From Colwellia sp. C2M11 (GTDB taxonomy: Bacteria > Pseudomonadota > Gammaproteobacteria > Enterobacterales > Alteromonadaceae), in NCBI RefSeq assembly GCF_018860915.1, contig NZ_JAHKQD010000039.1, positions 1 to 64,000 of the forward strand: a stretch of DNA of 64,000 bases. Reading direction: 5' to 3'. Each line of letters starts with the position of its first letter. The stretch's first letter is position 1. The position numbers and the translations under genes were made by a program. The notes beneath the pieces are model-generated. The model was not told where the DNA came from, made no database searches, and worked only from the letters and a program-made list of their open reading frames with translations. Positions 36,770 through 45,960 of the stretch are shown piece by piece.

Positions 36770-39439
36770 TTACTCCTTATTTTTTTGTAAACCTTTGATA
36801 ATTATTTCTTCAAAACGTTGTGTTATTGACAAGGATTCAAGCAAGCCTAACAAGTCGTAAGTTAAATTCAAATTCAAGTTTACATCGTTATCAATATCAG
36901 GATTTCGACCTTTTATTATTGTATCTAACTGCATATAACCATCATCTAACATTGAAACTGTAGAGGAAAGCTGATGATAATGCAGGTTTTGCAGTGCATC
37001 AAATGCTAATTGTAACTGACTATTATTAGCTTTTAACTCTGCTACTGCAGGATTGTTAATCACTTGTATTAAGCCATTACTAACATTGTATAGTTCGCCT
37101 GCTTCAATAATGAGTTTATCACCATCAAACATAACAGGAATTTGCCCTGAAATATCACCTGTAACAACAATACCTTGCTTTTTATCTAATGCCAACACTT
37201 GCGCTAAGTCTATACTATCTAGCTGAACATTAGCTGAATGCCCTTTGACAAAAGGCCAGTGCATATCAGGAACAAAAATGCTTCCGCTAAAAGCATCAGC
37301 TTTAAGATTGTTAACAGCAAGTTTGAAGTTATTATCACTAAACGACCAACGAGTATTAACAGAAAGGTTTGAAATAGGCGTAAATGACTCAATTAACGCT
37401 ATCGTTATATTCTCTTTATTATTAGCGTTTGTAGTTATATTTCCTGATTCTATGGTGAATTGTTGCTGCCAATTTAGGTCCTGTAGCCAAATACCATCAA
37501 CTTCGCCACTAAGTGATTTAATACCTACATTGGCATCAAAGTGAGTTTGAGTAATATGATTTAAGTCTGGTAGTTGACCCGATACATTGTAGTTTAATGT
37601 CCCCTCAATAAGCTCAACACTAATAGGCAATTTAATATTTAATGAGAGTAAATCAGTCAGCGGTAAACCTGTTCCGATTACTTCTATTGCCGGCGATTGT
37701 ACTGTGCCAGTAATAAAAATATTACCCAAATCCACACCATCAGCATTAGTACTGGTTTTAATACTTATATCATCCAAAGAGCCTTTTACCTCACTAAACA
37801 ACTCAAAAGAGTTCACTTGTATGGCCTTAGGTACATTCATTTGTTTCGCTTTATTTAGAACGGATATATTCATATGAAGCTTATTATCTTCTAACAATGC
37901 CACATGTCCCTTCAGTTCTGTTGATAATGCTTTTACACTGAATAATGTTTGACTACCTTGTTCTGAGTTCCCTACCACCTTTATATTGTTAAGCTCGATC
38001 ACAGAGTCTTCCGCTAAGTTTAGCCTTGCTTGATTATTTAGTGACTGCAATGACCCTGCCAAATGTATATTAATTGGCGTAGTTGTTAGCTTTGCTATAC
38101 TAGGTATACTTATCAAGTTAACTTCACTATCAAGAACAAAATCTTCAACAGTAAATGCATTAAACCTTTCGGTGTTAGCCAAGGCTACTGCACTATTATC
38201 TAATACAACTTGATGTGTGACTTCATCATTACCCGCATTCATTTCTAGATAGCTAAGCTTTAGTTCATCTTTGATAAAGTTAACTACTGCATCGCCTTGG
38301 AGCTTAAGTGCTAATTGCGGTATTGGGTTATCTTTCATTACCGACATTATTATTGGAGAAACTTGAATTCTTTCGAGTAGCGCCAACAGCGATACTTGCT
38401 GATACTCCAACAGTAATTCATTTTGTTCTATAAATTGGAGAGTCAGTGCCTCATTATTGTTATTCGATGATGTATTATTATTCTTTTTAAAGGTTTCATT
38501 GTTTTTACTGTTCACCTCGTTGGAATCTAAATCAAACTGATTATTAAAATTAAGCTCCCCTGAGAGTTTAAATGCACCACTATCACCTATACCAGTAGCG
38601 GAGTTTAATACAAAGCCGGTAATATGATTTTCCATACTGAGCTTATCAGCTTGATACTTTATTAATGAACTAATACTTCCTGTGACTTCATGAGCATTTA
38701 AATCCTGTTGTAATCTAGTGCTGATCGGTAACCGGTGCTCACTAACAAATGTTTTTAATGGCTCTAACTCACTTGAAAACGTAATAGAAAAACCTGCTAA
38801 CTCATGAACTAATGTAAGGTTCGCAAAGGCAATATTGTCTTGGTTTTTCAATGAAAATAACCAGGTATTATCTAGGCTTGAGATCTGAGCAATATAAGGT
38901 GATTGAGCTTTTTCTAAAGTCACCCCTTTTGCTATTGTAGTTTTATCTTGTGCAGTAAAAGGTAAATAAGAAATTTGTTCCACATTCAAGTTTAACGGCA
39001 ATTGAAGTTGCTTAATCTGCTCGACATACGTTCTTAGTGTCGTCGATAATAAGTCGTTAATACTTTCATTAGTAGTACTTTCTTTCTTATTTAAAGAAAC
39101 CTGATTGATGTTTGAAAAAAAATGCTCTTTAGCGTTTATTTCAAGCAGATTCACATCAATATTAGTGATATTAAAAGGAGAGTACTGCCACTGAATAATG
39201 GTATCAACAATGTTTATATCCGCCTTTGGGCTTTGTAAACATAAATTATCCACAGCAATTGACAGATCACTTGTCAGACTAAATTCAAAACATGTAGCTT
39301 TTACGGGAACTAAACTAAATTGGTTTTGTGCGATGTTATTTATAATTGAAATGCGAGCATTATAAATACCGGCAAAAATGACAGTAACAATGATAAATAA
39401 GGAAACAAGCGTTATCGTAATCAACTTGAAAAATCGCAC
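36770..39439 (-). CDS. ydbH: YdbH family AsmA-like intermembrane lipid transport protein
   Basis: An 889-residue protein with a single N-terminal membrane helix and a very long beta-rich periplasmic part. E. coli YdbH is about 880 residues. With TamB and YhdP it belongs to the AsmA-like bridge proteins that move phospholipids between the two membranes. An Asn-rich low-complexity stretch lies at about residues 306-328. Downstream ynbE and ydbL complete the operon; feoB ends 85 bp upstream on the same strand but is probably separate. Confidence 0.85.
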   Translation of the reverse strand: MRFFKLITITLVSLFIIVTVIFAGIYNARISIINNIAQNQFSLVPVKATCFEFSLTSDLSIAVDNLCLQSPKADINIVDTIIQWQYSPFNITNIDVNLLEINAKEHFFSNINQVSLNKKESTTNESINDLLSTTLRTYVEQIKQLQLPLNLNVEQISYLPFTAQDKTTIAKGVTLEKAQSPYIAQISSLDNTWLFSLKNQDNIAFANLTLVHELAGFSITFSSELEPLKTFVSEHRLPISTRLQQDLNAHEVTGSISSLIKYQADKLSMENHITGFVLNSATGIGDSGAFKLSGELNFNNQFDLDSNEVNSKNNETFKKNNNTSSNNNNEALTLQFIEQNELLLEYQQVSLLALLERIQVSPIIMSVMKDNPIPQLALKLQGDAVVNFIKDELKLSYLEMNAGNDEVTHQVVLDNSAVALANTERFNAFTVEDFVLDSEVNLISIPSIAKLTTTPINIHLAGSLQSLNNQARLNLAEDSVIELNNIKVVGNSEQGSQTLFSVKALSTELKGHVALLEDNKLHMNISVLNKAKQMNVPKAIQVNSFELFSEVKGSLDDISIKTSTNADGVDLGNIFITGTVQSPAIEVIGTGLPLTDLLSLNIKLPISVELIEGTLNYNVSGQLPDLNHITQTHFDANVGIKSLSGEVDGIWLQDLNWQQQFTIESGNITTNANNKENITIALIESFTPISNLSVNTRWSFSDNNFKLAVNNLKADAFSGSIFVPDMHWPFVKGHSANVQLDSIDLAQVLALDKKQGIVVTGDISGQIPVMFDGDKLIIEAGELYNVSNGLIQVINNPAVAELKANNSQLQLAFDALQNLHYHQLSSTVSMLDDGYMQLDTIIKGRNPDIDNDVNLNLNLTYDLLGLLESLSITQRFEEIIIKGLQKNKE

Positions 39440-39524
39440 TTACGTTTCCTTACTCTAAATATCGCCTATTTAATTAATAAGAATACACTAATTAGTAATA
39501 AAAGGCTTTAAAATCAGTGATACG

Positions 39525-41684
39525 TTATGAATAACTCACCGAGACAGGGATCGTTAACACCTTACGTCCCTTATGTTTAAGCCAAAAATATATCCCAGTA
39601 AAACTCAGTAATACAGCAATAATATAGAGGCTGGCAATTAAAGGCGCAGCGAAAAAGTTTCCGACTTGAAAACATAAAGTTGCCATTAAATAAGCCAAGG
39701 TAAAACTCCACAGGCCGGCAAAACCTGCCCAACGGCTTCCAACTTCATTTTTTATTGCTCCCATTGCAGCAACACAGGGCGTATATAAAAGAATAAAGAG
39801 TAAATAACTAAATGCTCCTAACTGACCAACAAATGCAGCTTGCATTACTTGATAAGTACTTAACTCTACTCCTTGCTCTTGAGCAACAGCTTCTATATCC
39901 GTCAAGTCACCTACATTAATACCTAAAGGATCATCTGGCGCAATACCTAGCAGGTTTTCTTTAATACTGGCTGTTGCTGCTTGCCAACTCGCCTCAAAAG
40001 AAGGTTCACCTTTATCCGGCACATTTTGTGGGGAATATAAACTATTAAAGGTGGCAACAAGTACTTCTTTTGCGAAAATACCAGTAATAATACCAACGCC
40101 AGCTTGCCAATTTTCTTCTTCAATTCCCATAGGAGCTAATACGGGCATCACTACTTGTGCACTTCGGCTTAAAATAGATTGCTCGCTATCTTGATGACCA
40201 AAGCTACCATCAGTACCAATAGAGTTAAAAAAGGTTAATAAACACACAACAATAACAATTGTTTTACCAGCCCCAGTAACAAAACTATAAGTTCGTTGCC
40301 ATACGCGTTTACTAATAGCACGAATATGCGGAACTTCGTATGGTGGTAGCTCCATAATATTAAGCGAACTGGTACCCGACAACACCGTTTTTTTCAGTAA
40401 AAAACCTGTAAAAATAGCAGCGGCGATACCAATTAAATATAAAAGAAATACCAAGTTTTGACCACTATCAGGGAAGAAAGCTGCGGCAAATAAAGCATAG
40501 ACAGGCAAACGAGCCCCACATGACATAAAAGGGGACATCATAACCGTAGTGATACGCTCTCTTTCACTATCCAGCACTCTAGCCGACATCACTGCAGGAA
40601 CAGTACAACCAAAGCCAACAATTAGTGGTACAAACGCTTTACCCGGCAAACCAATTTTTTGCATTACGCTATCAACCACAAAAGCAGCCCGCGCTAAATA
40701 GCCTGAATTTTCAAGTAAAGATAAACCAATAAATAAGCAAGCGATAACAGGAATAAAAGTAGCAACCGTTTGCATACCACTTCCCACCCCTTCAATGATA
40801 GTTAAAATCCATGGCGGTAAATTTAAAGGCTCAAGGAGATGGAGCGGGTAAGTAACAAAAAAGGTACCACTAAGAATATCAAAAAAATCAATAAACGCAC
40901 TTCCTACATTAATAGCAAACATAAAAAGTAAATACATCATACCTAAAAATATTGGTACACCAGTAAGTGGATGTAATGCAACATTATCTAAGTAATCAGA
41001 AAAGCTTGCGCCACCACCAGTTACACTAACTCTAGCGATGATATCAGATGCAAAATCTTGCCTCGCCTGAATTGATGATAAACTTTCTGGTTGAAGACTT
41101 TCTTGACTTGGTGCTGATTTTTCTTGTGTAGAGCAAACAAGTAGTTTTCTTTCTATAATATCAAATGTGCTTTTATTTTGAGCGCTTACAGCAACAACAG
41201 GACAGCCTAATTCTTCACTTAACTTATCAATATCAACCCAAGCATGCTTTTTTCTATCGGTTTTATTTAATACAAGCATCATAGGTATACCCAATTCAAG
41301 CAATTGGGTAGTAAGGTACAGCTGTCGGCTTAATTGATTAATATCAACAACATTAATAATGCAATCGATATCTTTTTGCTGAATAAATTGCTGTGAGATA
41401 GATAAATCTTTACCTTGTTCGCCACGTTGAGAAAGTGAACTTAAACCAGGTAAATCAGAAAGGTAAGCATCAACATTATTTAATTGTAGTGAGGCTTTTT
41501 TAGCAGATACTGTAATACCAGAAAAATTACCAACGTTTTGCGTAGACGATTTATTATGGCGAGATGTTAAAAGGTTAAATAACGTACTTTTACCTGAATT
41601 AGCAAAACCAACCAAAGCGTAATGTAGATCTTTAGAGGGTGATACCTCCTCGGAACAGGATGAAGAATTAGAACAACAACTCAT
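39525..41684 (-). CDS. feoB: ferrous iron transporter FeoB
   Basis: FeoB is the GTP-dependent Fe(II) importer of the inner membrane. The 719 residues carry the N-terminal G domain with P-loop GFANSGKST, switch region DLPGLSSLS and NKTD, then a membrane domain with Gate segments (MMSPFMSCGARLPVYALF and LLYTPCVAAMGAIKNE). An unusual N-terminus MSCCSNSSSCSEE supplies a run of cysteines before the G domain. No feoC follows. feoA lies 75 bp upstream on the same strand. Confidence 0.95.
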   Translation of the reverse strand: MSCCSNSSSCSEEVSPSKDLHYALVGFANSGKSTLFNLLTSRHNKSSTQNVGNFSGITVSAKKASLQLNNVDAYLSDLPGLSSLSQRGEQGKDLSISQQFIQQKDIDCIINVVDINQLSRQLYLTTQLLELGIPMMLVLNKTDRKKHAWVDIDKLSEELGCPVVAVSAQNKSTFDIIERKLLVCSTQEKSAPSQESLQPESLSSIQARQDFASDIIARVSVTGGGASFSDYLDNVALHPLTGVPIFLGMMYLLFMFAINVGSAFIDFFDILSGTFFVTYPLHLLEPLNLPPWILTIIEGVGSGMQTVATFIPVIACLFIGLSLLENSGYLARAAFVVDSVMQKIGLPGKAFVPLIVGFGCTVPAVMSARVLDSERERITTVMMSPFMSCGARLPVYALFAAAFFPDSGQNLVFLLYLIGIAAAIFTGFLLKKTVLSGTSSLNIMELPPYEVPHIRAISKRVWQRTYSFVTGAGKTIVIVVCLLTFFNSIGTDGSFGHQDSEQSILSRSAQVVMPVLAPMGIEEENWQAGVGIITGIFAKEVLVATFNSLYSPQNVPDKGEPSFEASWQAATASIKENLLGIAPDDPLGINVGDLTDIEAVAQEQGVELSTYQVMQAAFVGQLGAFSYLLFILLYTPCVAAMGAIKNEVGSRWAGFAGLWSFTLAYLMATLCFQVGNFFAAPLIASLYIIAVLLSFTGIYFWLKHKGRKVLTIPVSVSYS

Positions 41685-41759
41685 GAAAAAAAACTCATAT
41701 AAGATTTACTGAAAACAGTTTTATTTAAAACTGATAACCCTAAGTTTAATTAGATAGAC

Positions 41760-41984
41760 TTAAACGGCAGTAACTTGAATTTGTGCAGCTACAGAACGTT
41801 GAATACATATTTTGGTGTTGTGTAAACGATAAGCTAATGGGCCATTAAAAGGTGCTTTATGAGCTAAAGCCACTTCAGTTCGTAACGTAAAACCTTGCTC
41901 TAAAAGTTGAGCGGATAATGTTTCATCAAGTGGGAGTGCACTAATTTTAACTACTTGGTTTCTTGCTACATCAACTAAAGTCAT
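41760..41984 (-). CDS. feoA: ferrous iron transport protein A
   Basis: FeoA is a small SH3-like cytoplasmic protein needed for FeoB function. It has 74 residues, the expected size, with the family-like ending RLHNTKICIQRSVAAQIQV. It is first in the feo pair, and a Fur-box-like sequence lies about 140 bp upstream of its start at 42123-42138. Confidence 0.88.
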   Translation of the reverse strand: MTLVDVARNQVVKISALPLDETLSAQLLEQGFTLRTEVALAHKAPFNGPLAYRLHNTKICIQRSVAAQIQVTAV

Positions 41985-42122
41985 TGGTTATGCCTTATAG
42001 CTACACTTATCACACAAACTATAAAATAAAGTGATCAGTAAGGTAAAAATGGAATATTCTCTGCTTTTAGATATGCGTTAAGCACAGTGAAAATATCTAA
42101 AACTAAACTTAAGATTAAGGTT

Positions 42123-42138
42123 AATGAGAATTACTATT
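42123..42138 (-). promoter_or_regulatory. possible Fur box upstream of feoAB
   Basis: AATGAGAATTACTATT matches the core of the Fur consensus AATGATAATCATTATC at 12 of 16 positions by eye. It lies about 140 bp from the feoA start, so it would need a long leader or promoter placed near 42100. Iron repression by Fur is common for feo, but this site is unproven. Confidence 0.45.
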
Positions 42139-42212
42139 GTTAAAATGATACTCCTAAATCAGAGATTAAACAATGAAAACAATTGTTATTTACACTTTAG
42201 TTAATTGCGCTT

Positions 42213-42258
42213 AAATAAAGCTTTTAAGAGAGATCCTCCCCCCTTAAAAGCTTTATTT
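42213..42258 (-). terminator. 16-bp perfect stem-loop after parC
   Basis: Arms 42213-42228 (AAATAAAGCTTTTAAG) and 42243-42258 (CTTAAAAGCTTTATTT) are perfectly complementary over 16 bp, with a 14-nt loop that is purine-rich on the minus strand (GGGGGAGGATCTCT). It starts 8 bp past the parC stop. A short T run is part of the distal arm. Likely the parC terminator and may insulate the feo promoter region from parC. Confidence 0.7.
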
Positions 42259-42265
42259 ACTATGG

Positions 42266-44587
42266 CTATTCTGTTGGTGTGCTATCGTTATTATTATCAG
42301 GCTCTAACGCTGATTCTTGTACAAGATTAGCATTAACAGGTTCAATTTCTACATAATCAACTCGTTGTAAACCTCGTGGCAGCTTATTACCTCGACGCCC
42401 TCTTTCACCACGATAATGATCAATATCAATTGATTTTAAAGTTAACTTACGACGACCAGCATGAATTGTTACCGAAGCGCCATCTGGCACTATTGCCAAT
42501 ACCGTTACAAACTCTTCTCTAGATTTTGCTCTAGCAGTTGGAATATTTATAATTTTATTCCCCTTACCTTTACTCAGTATCGGTAGATTTTGTACAGGAA
42601 AGACTAACATTCGTCCTTCGGTTGTAATAGCAAGACATGAATCACTATCAATATTTTCAATTAATTGTGGTGCTAATACTTTTGCCGCTTGCGGTAAGGA
42701 GATCATCGCTTTACCATTTTTATTACGACTAATCATATCACTAAAGCTACTAACAAAACCGTAACCAGCATCACTCACTAATAAATATTTAGCGTCATCT
42801 TCAGCCATAACACAATGAACGAAGTTTTCGCCTGCCGCCAAACTAAACCGTCCAGTTAGTGGTTCACCTTGGCTTCGCGCTGTCGGTAATGTATGAGCAT
42901 CCGTAGTAAAAGCTCGTCCTGACGAGTCAATAAAGGCAACAGGTCGATTACTCCGTCCCTTAGCTGAACATAAATAAGAATCACCCGATTTATAACTTAA
43001 CGCAGTAGCATCTATGTCATGGCCTTTGGCACAACGAGCCCAGCCTTTATCTGACACAACAACAGTTACAGCTTCACTTGGCACAAGATCTTTCTCAGTT
43101 AATGCTTTTGATTCACTGCGCTCTACTAATTTAGAACGGCGATCATCACCATATTCTTTAGACGCCGCTAATATTTCTTTTTTCATTAACGTATTCATAC
43201 GTGCTTTTGAGTTAAGAATTTTTTCTAAATAATCTTGCTCTTTACGTAACTCGTCTTGCTCTGCACGAATTTTTACTTCTTCTAATTTAGCTAATTGTCT
43301 TAATTTAATTTCTAAAATAGCATGTGCTTGTATTTCAGATAGCGCAAAGCGTGACATTAATTCTGCTTTTGGATCATCATAACCACGGATGATCTCAATC
43401 ACTTCATCAATATTCAAATAAGCAACGAGTAAGCCATCTAAGATATGTAACCGTGCAAGTACTTTGTCTAAACGGTATTGTAAGCGTCGGCGTACTGTTT
43501 CCCGGCGATACTCAAGCCACTCAGATAATATTTCCCTTAGGTTTTTAACTGCTGGACGGTTATCTAAGCCAATCATGTTGATATTAACACGATAACTTTT
43601 TTCTAAATCTGTGCTGGCAAATAGGTGCTGCATTAATTGTTCAATATCAACTCGGTTTGAGCGAGGAACAATAACCAAACGAACAGGATTTTCATGATCA
43701 GACTCATCACGAAGATCAATAACCATAGGCAATTTCTTCGCCGTCATTTGTCCTGCTATTTGTTCTAATATTTTGCCGCCTGATGCTTGGTGAGGTAAAG
43801 CTGTAATAACAACTTCTCCATGCTCAATATCATAAACGGCTCGCATTTTGATACTACCTCGCCCAGTTTGATATATTTTTTCAATATCAGCCTTAGGTGT
43901 TATGATTTCAGCATCTGTCGGGTAATCAGGGCCTTTAACAAAGGTTAATAAATCTGAGACTTCAGCTTTAGGCTCATCAATTAAATGCACACAAGCATCC
44001 GCTATTTCACGTACATTATGCGGTGGAATATCTGTCGCCATACCAACGGCAATACCTGTTATACCGTTAAGCATAATATGTGGTAAACGAGCAGGCAAAG
44101 TTTTAGGCTCTTCCATAGTGCCATCAAAGTTTGGCACCCAGTCAACCGTTCCTTGCCCTAATTCAGCCAGTAAAATTTCACTAAAGCGTGATAAACGAGA
44201 TTCTGTATAACGCATTGCCGCGAATGATTTAGGATCATCTGGCGCCCCCCAGTTCCCTTGACCATCAACCAACGGATAACGATAAGAAAATGGTTGGGCC
44301 ATTAACACCATAGCTTCATAGCAGGCGCTATCACCATGCGGGTGAAATTTACCTAGTACATCACCAACAGTACGCGCAGATTTTTTATACTTTGCCGTCG
44401 CCGATAAACCAAGCTCTGACATCGCATAAACAATACGACGTTGTACTGGTTTTAAGCCATCACCGATATGCGGTAAGGCTCTATCCATAATAACGTACAT
44501 TGAGTAGTTTAAATAAGCTTCTTCTGTAAAACGTCGTAGAGGAACTTGTTCTACCCCGTCTGGACTATATTCGAGCACATCAGACAT
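42266..44587 (-). CDS. parC: DNA topoisomerase IV subunit A
   Basis: ParC is the DNA-cleaving subunit of topoisomerase IV, which decatenates daughter chromosomes. 773 residues, against about 750 in E. coli. The active-site Tyr is in [11 protein letters not shown]. The quinolone-determining region reads [20 protein letters not shown] with the Ser and Glu that are found in sensitive strains. The C-terminal beta-propeller is present, with an acidic Asn/Thr-rich tail. parE is separated from it by two diguanylate cyclase genes. Confidence 0.97.
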   Translation of the reverse strand: MSDVLEYSPDGVEQVPLRRFTEEAYLNYSMYVIMDRALPHIGDGLKPVQRRIVYAMSELGLSATAKYKKSARTVGDVLGKFHPHGDSACYEAMVLMAQPFSYRYPLVDGQGNWGAPDDPKSFAAMRYTESRLSRFSEILLAELGQGTVDWVPNFDGTMEEPKTLPARLPHIMLNGITGIAVGMATDIPPHNVREIADACVHLIDEPKAEVSDLLTFVKGPDYPTDAEIITPKADIEKIYQTGRGSIKMRAVYDIEHGEVVITALPHQASGGKILEQIAGQMTAKKLPMVIDLRDESDHENPVRLVIVPRSNRVDIEQLMQHLFASTDLEKSYRVNINMIGLDNRPAVKNLREILSEWLEYRRETVRRRLQYRLDKVLARLHILDGLLVAYLNIDEVIEIIRGYDDPKAELMSRFALSEIQAHAILEIKLRQLAKLEEVKIRAEQDELRKEQDYLEKILNSKARMNTLMKKEILAASKEYGDDRRSKLVERSESKALTEKDLVPSEAVTVVVSDKGWARCAKGHDIDATALSYKSGDSYLCSAKGRSNRPVAFIDSSGRAFTTDAHTLPTARSQGEPLTGRFSLAAGENFVHCVMAEDDAKYLLVSDAGYGFVSSFSDMISRNKNGKAMISLPQAAKVLAPQLIENIDSDSCLAITTEGRMLVFPVQNLPILSKGKGNKIINIPTARAKSREEFVTVLAIVPDGASVTIHAGRRKLTLKSIDIDHYRGERGRRGNKLPRGLQRVDYVEIEPVNANLVQESALEPDNNNDSTPTE

Positions 44588-44724
44588 GAAATGATTTTCC
44601 TATTCCCATAAACATTAGTATCGCAAAAGTTAATGCGATTAATTTCTCTTGTAACAATTAATAAACGCCAATATTAACTACAGCTTATATGATTTTGATA
44701 GCCAAGTGAATTCAAATAGTTAGT

Positions 44725-45960
44725 CTAATTGTTAGAACGCCTTTCTCTGTCCCTAACAATAGCTTCATAACTAACCATTTGGTTTCTTCCTTCGGCTTTT
44801 GCTTGATACATAGCTAAATCAGCTGCATGTAAAATATCATCAAATTCAGGGTTAGTATCTTTCAGATTAGCCACACCGATACTTACCGTTATATTCTCGT
44901 TAACGCCTAGTTCATTAAAATTATATTGTGCTATTTTCTCTATTACACGCATAGCAATTGCTTTGGCATGATCAAGATTAGTATTAGGTAAAAGAGAAAC
45001 AAACTCTTCTCCCCCTAAACGAGAAAAAACGTCTCGGGCTCTCATGGTTTCACTTACAAGGCTGGCTATTTTTTCTAACACTAAATCGCCAACAGAGTGA
45101 CCATATTTATCATTTATCAATTTAAAATGATCAATATCTAACAGTAATACACTCAGCTCTAAACCTTGCTCTTTGGTGTCTTGAACTAGTTTATGCCCCT
45201 GATTAAATAGCTCGGTTCTATTCAATAAGCCGGTAAGACTGTCTGTTTTCGCTAATACTAACAGTTTCTTTCTAACTTTAAGTTTCCTTAACAGTAATAA
45301 AATAAACAATAAAATAGTACAAAAAATGAATAAAAATCGTCTTTGTTGATCTTCTTGCTGGGCATGTACATCGGCAATACGCAATTCTTTTAACTTGTTT
45401 TGATTTGCCAGTAATTTATTTTCTGATATTTTTTGTGCAACTTCAGAGTTCTCAGTTAATTTCTCAATATTTTTTTGGCGTGTCTTATCGCGATACTCGT
45501 TATATTTATCGACAAAAATCTTCTTGTTTTTATAAGCATTATCATAATCTTTAACTTCAGCGTAGCTATCAGCGAGAACCAAATAAGCGTTTGCAAAGAG
45601 CGGGCGAATTAACTGCTCTTTAGTAATATATTTTGATAATAATTTAGCTTGTTCTATTAACAAAATCGCCTCGTTATGTTGCTGAGCTTGTTGCTTTACC
45701 TTTGCTTTAATCAATAAAATCAAATACTGTTCAGCATAGTTAACAGCACTATTTAATATTGATATATCATTCAATAAAGCACTTACATTCTCCGGTAAAG
45801 GGACGGATTGTTCAGCTAAATCGACAATATCCTTACGAAGTTTAAACTCTTTAGCTGGTATCACTTTATTATGCTCACCTGGTAAGCCTTCTGCCGCCAC
45901 AGCAGCATTTAACAAAATAGATGCAATAAAAAATAAGAACAGAGCCCAACGCATAATCAT
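44725..45960 (-). CDS. membrane diguanylate cyclase (TPR-like sensor region)
   Basis: A 411-residue protein with a signal-like N-terminus, a helical periplasmic region that may be tetratricopeptide-like (about residues 60-180), one central membrane helix (about 208-225) and a C-terminal GGDEF domain. The site reads GGEEF with the RARD inhibitory motif five residues upstream, so active and feedback-controlled synthesis of c-di-GMP is expected. Its start ATG region overlaps the stop of the upstream cyclase gene by one base, so both are co-translated. The signal is unknown. Confidence 0.88.
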   Translation of the reverse strand: MIMRWALFLFFIASILLNAAVAAEGLPGEHNKVIPAKEFKLRKDIVDLAEQSVPLPENVSALLNDISILNSAVNYAEQYLILLIKAKVKQQAQQHNEAILLIEQAKLLSKYITKEQLIRPLFANAYLVLADSYAEVKDYDNAYKNKKIFVDKYNEYRDKTRQKNIEKLTENSEVAQKISENKLLANQNKLKELRIADVHAQQEDQQRRFLFIFCTILLFILLLLRKLKVRKKLLVLAKTDSLTGLLNRTELFNQGHKLVQDTKEQGLELSVLLLDIDHFKLINDKYGHSVGDLVLEKIASLVSETMRARDVFSRLGGEEFVSLLPNTNLDHAKAIAMRVIEKIAQYNFNELGVNENITVSIGVANLKDTNPEFDDILHAADLAMYQAKAEGRNQMVSYEAIVRDRERRSNN

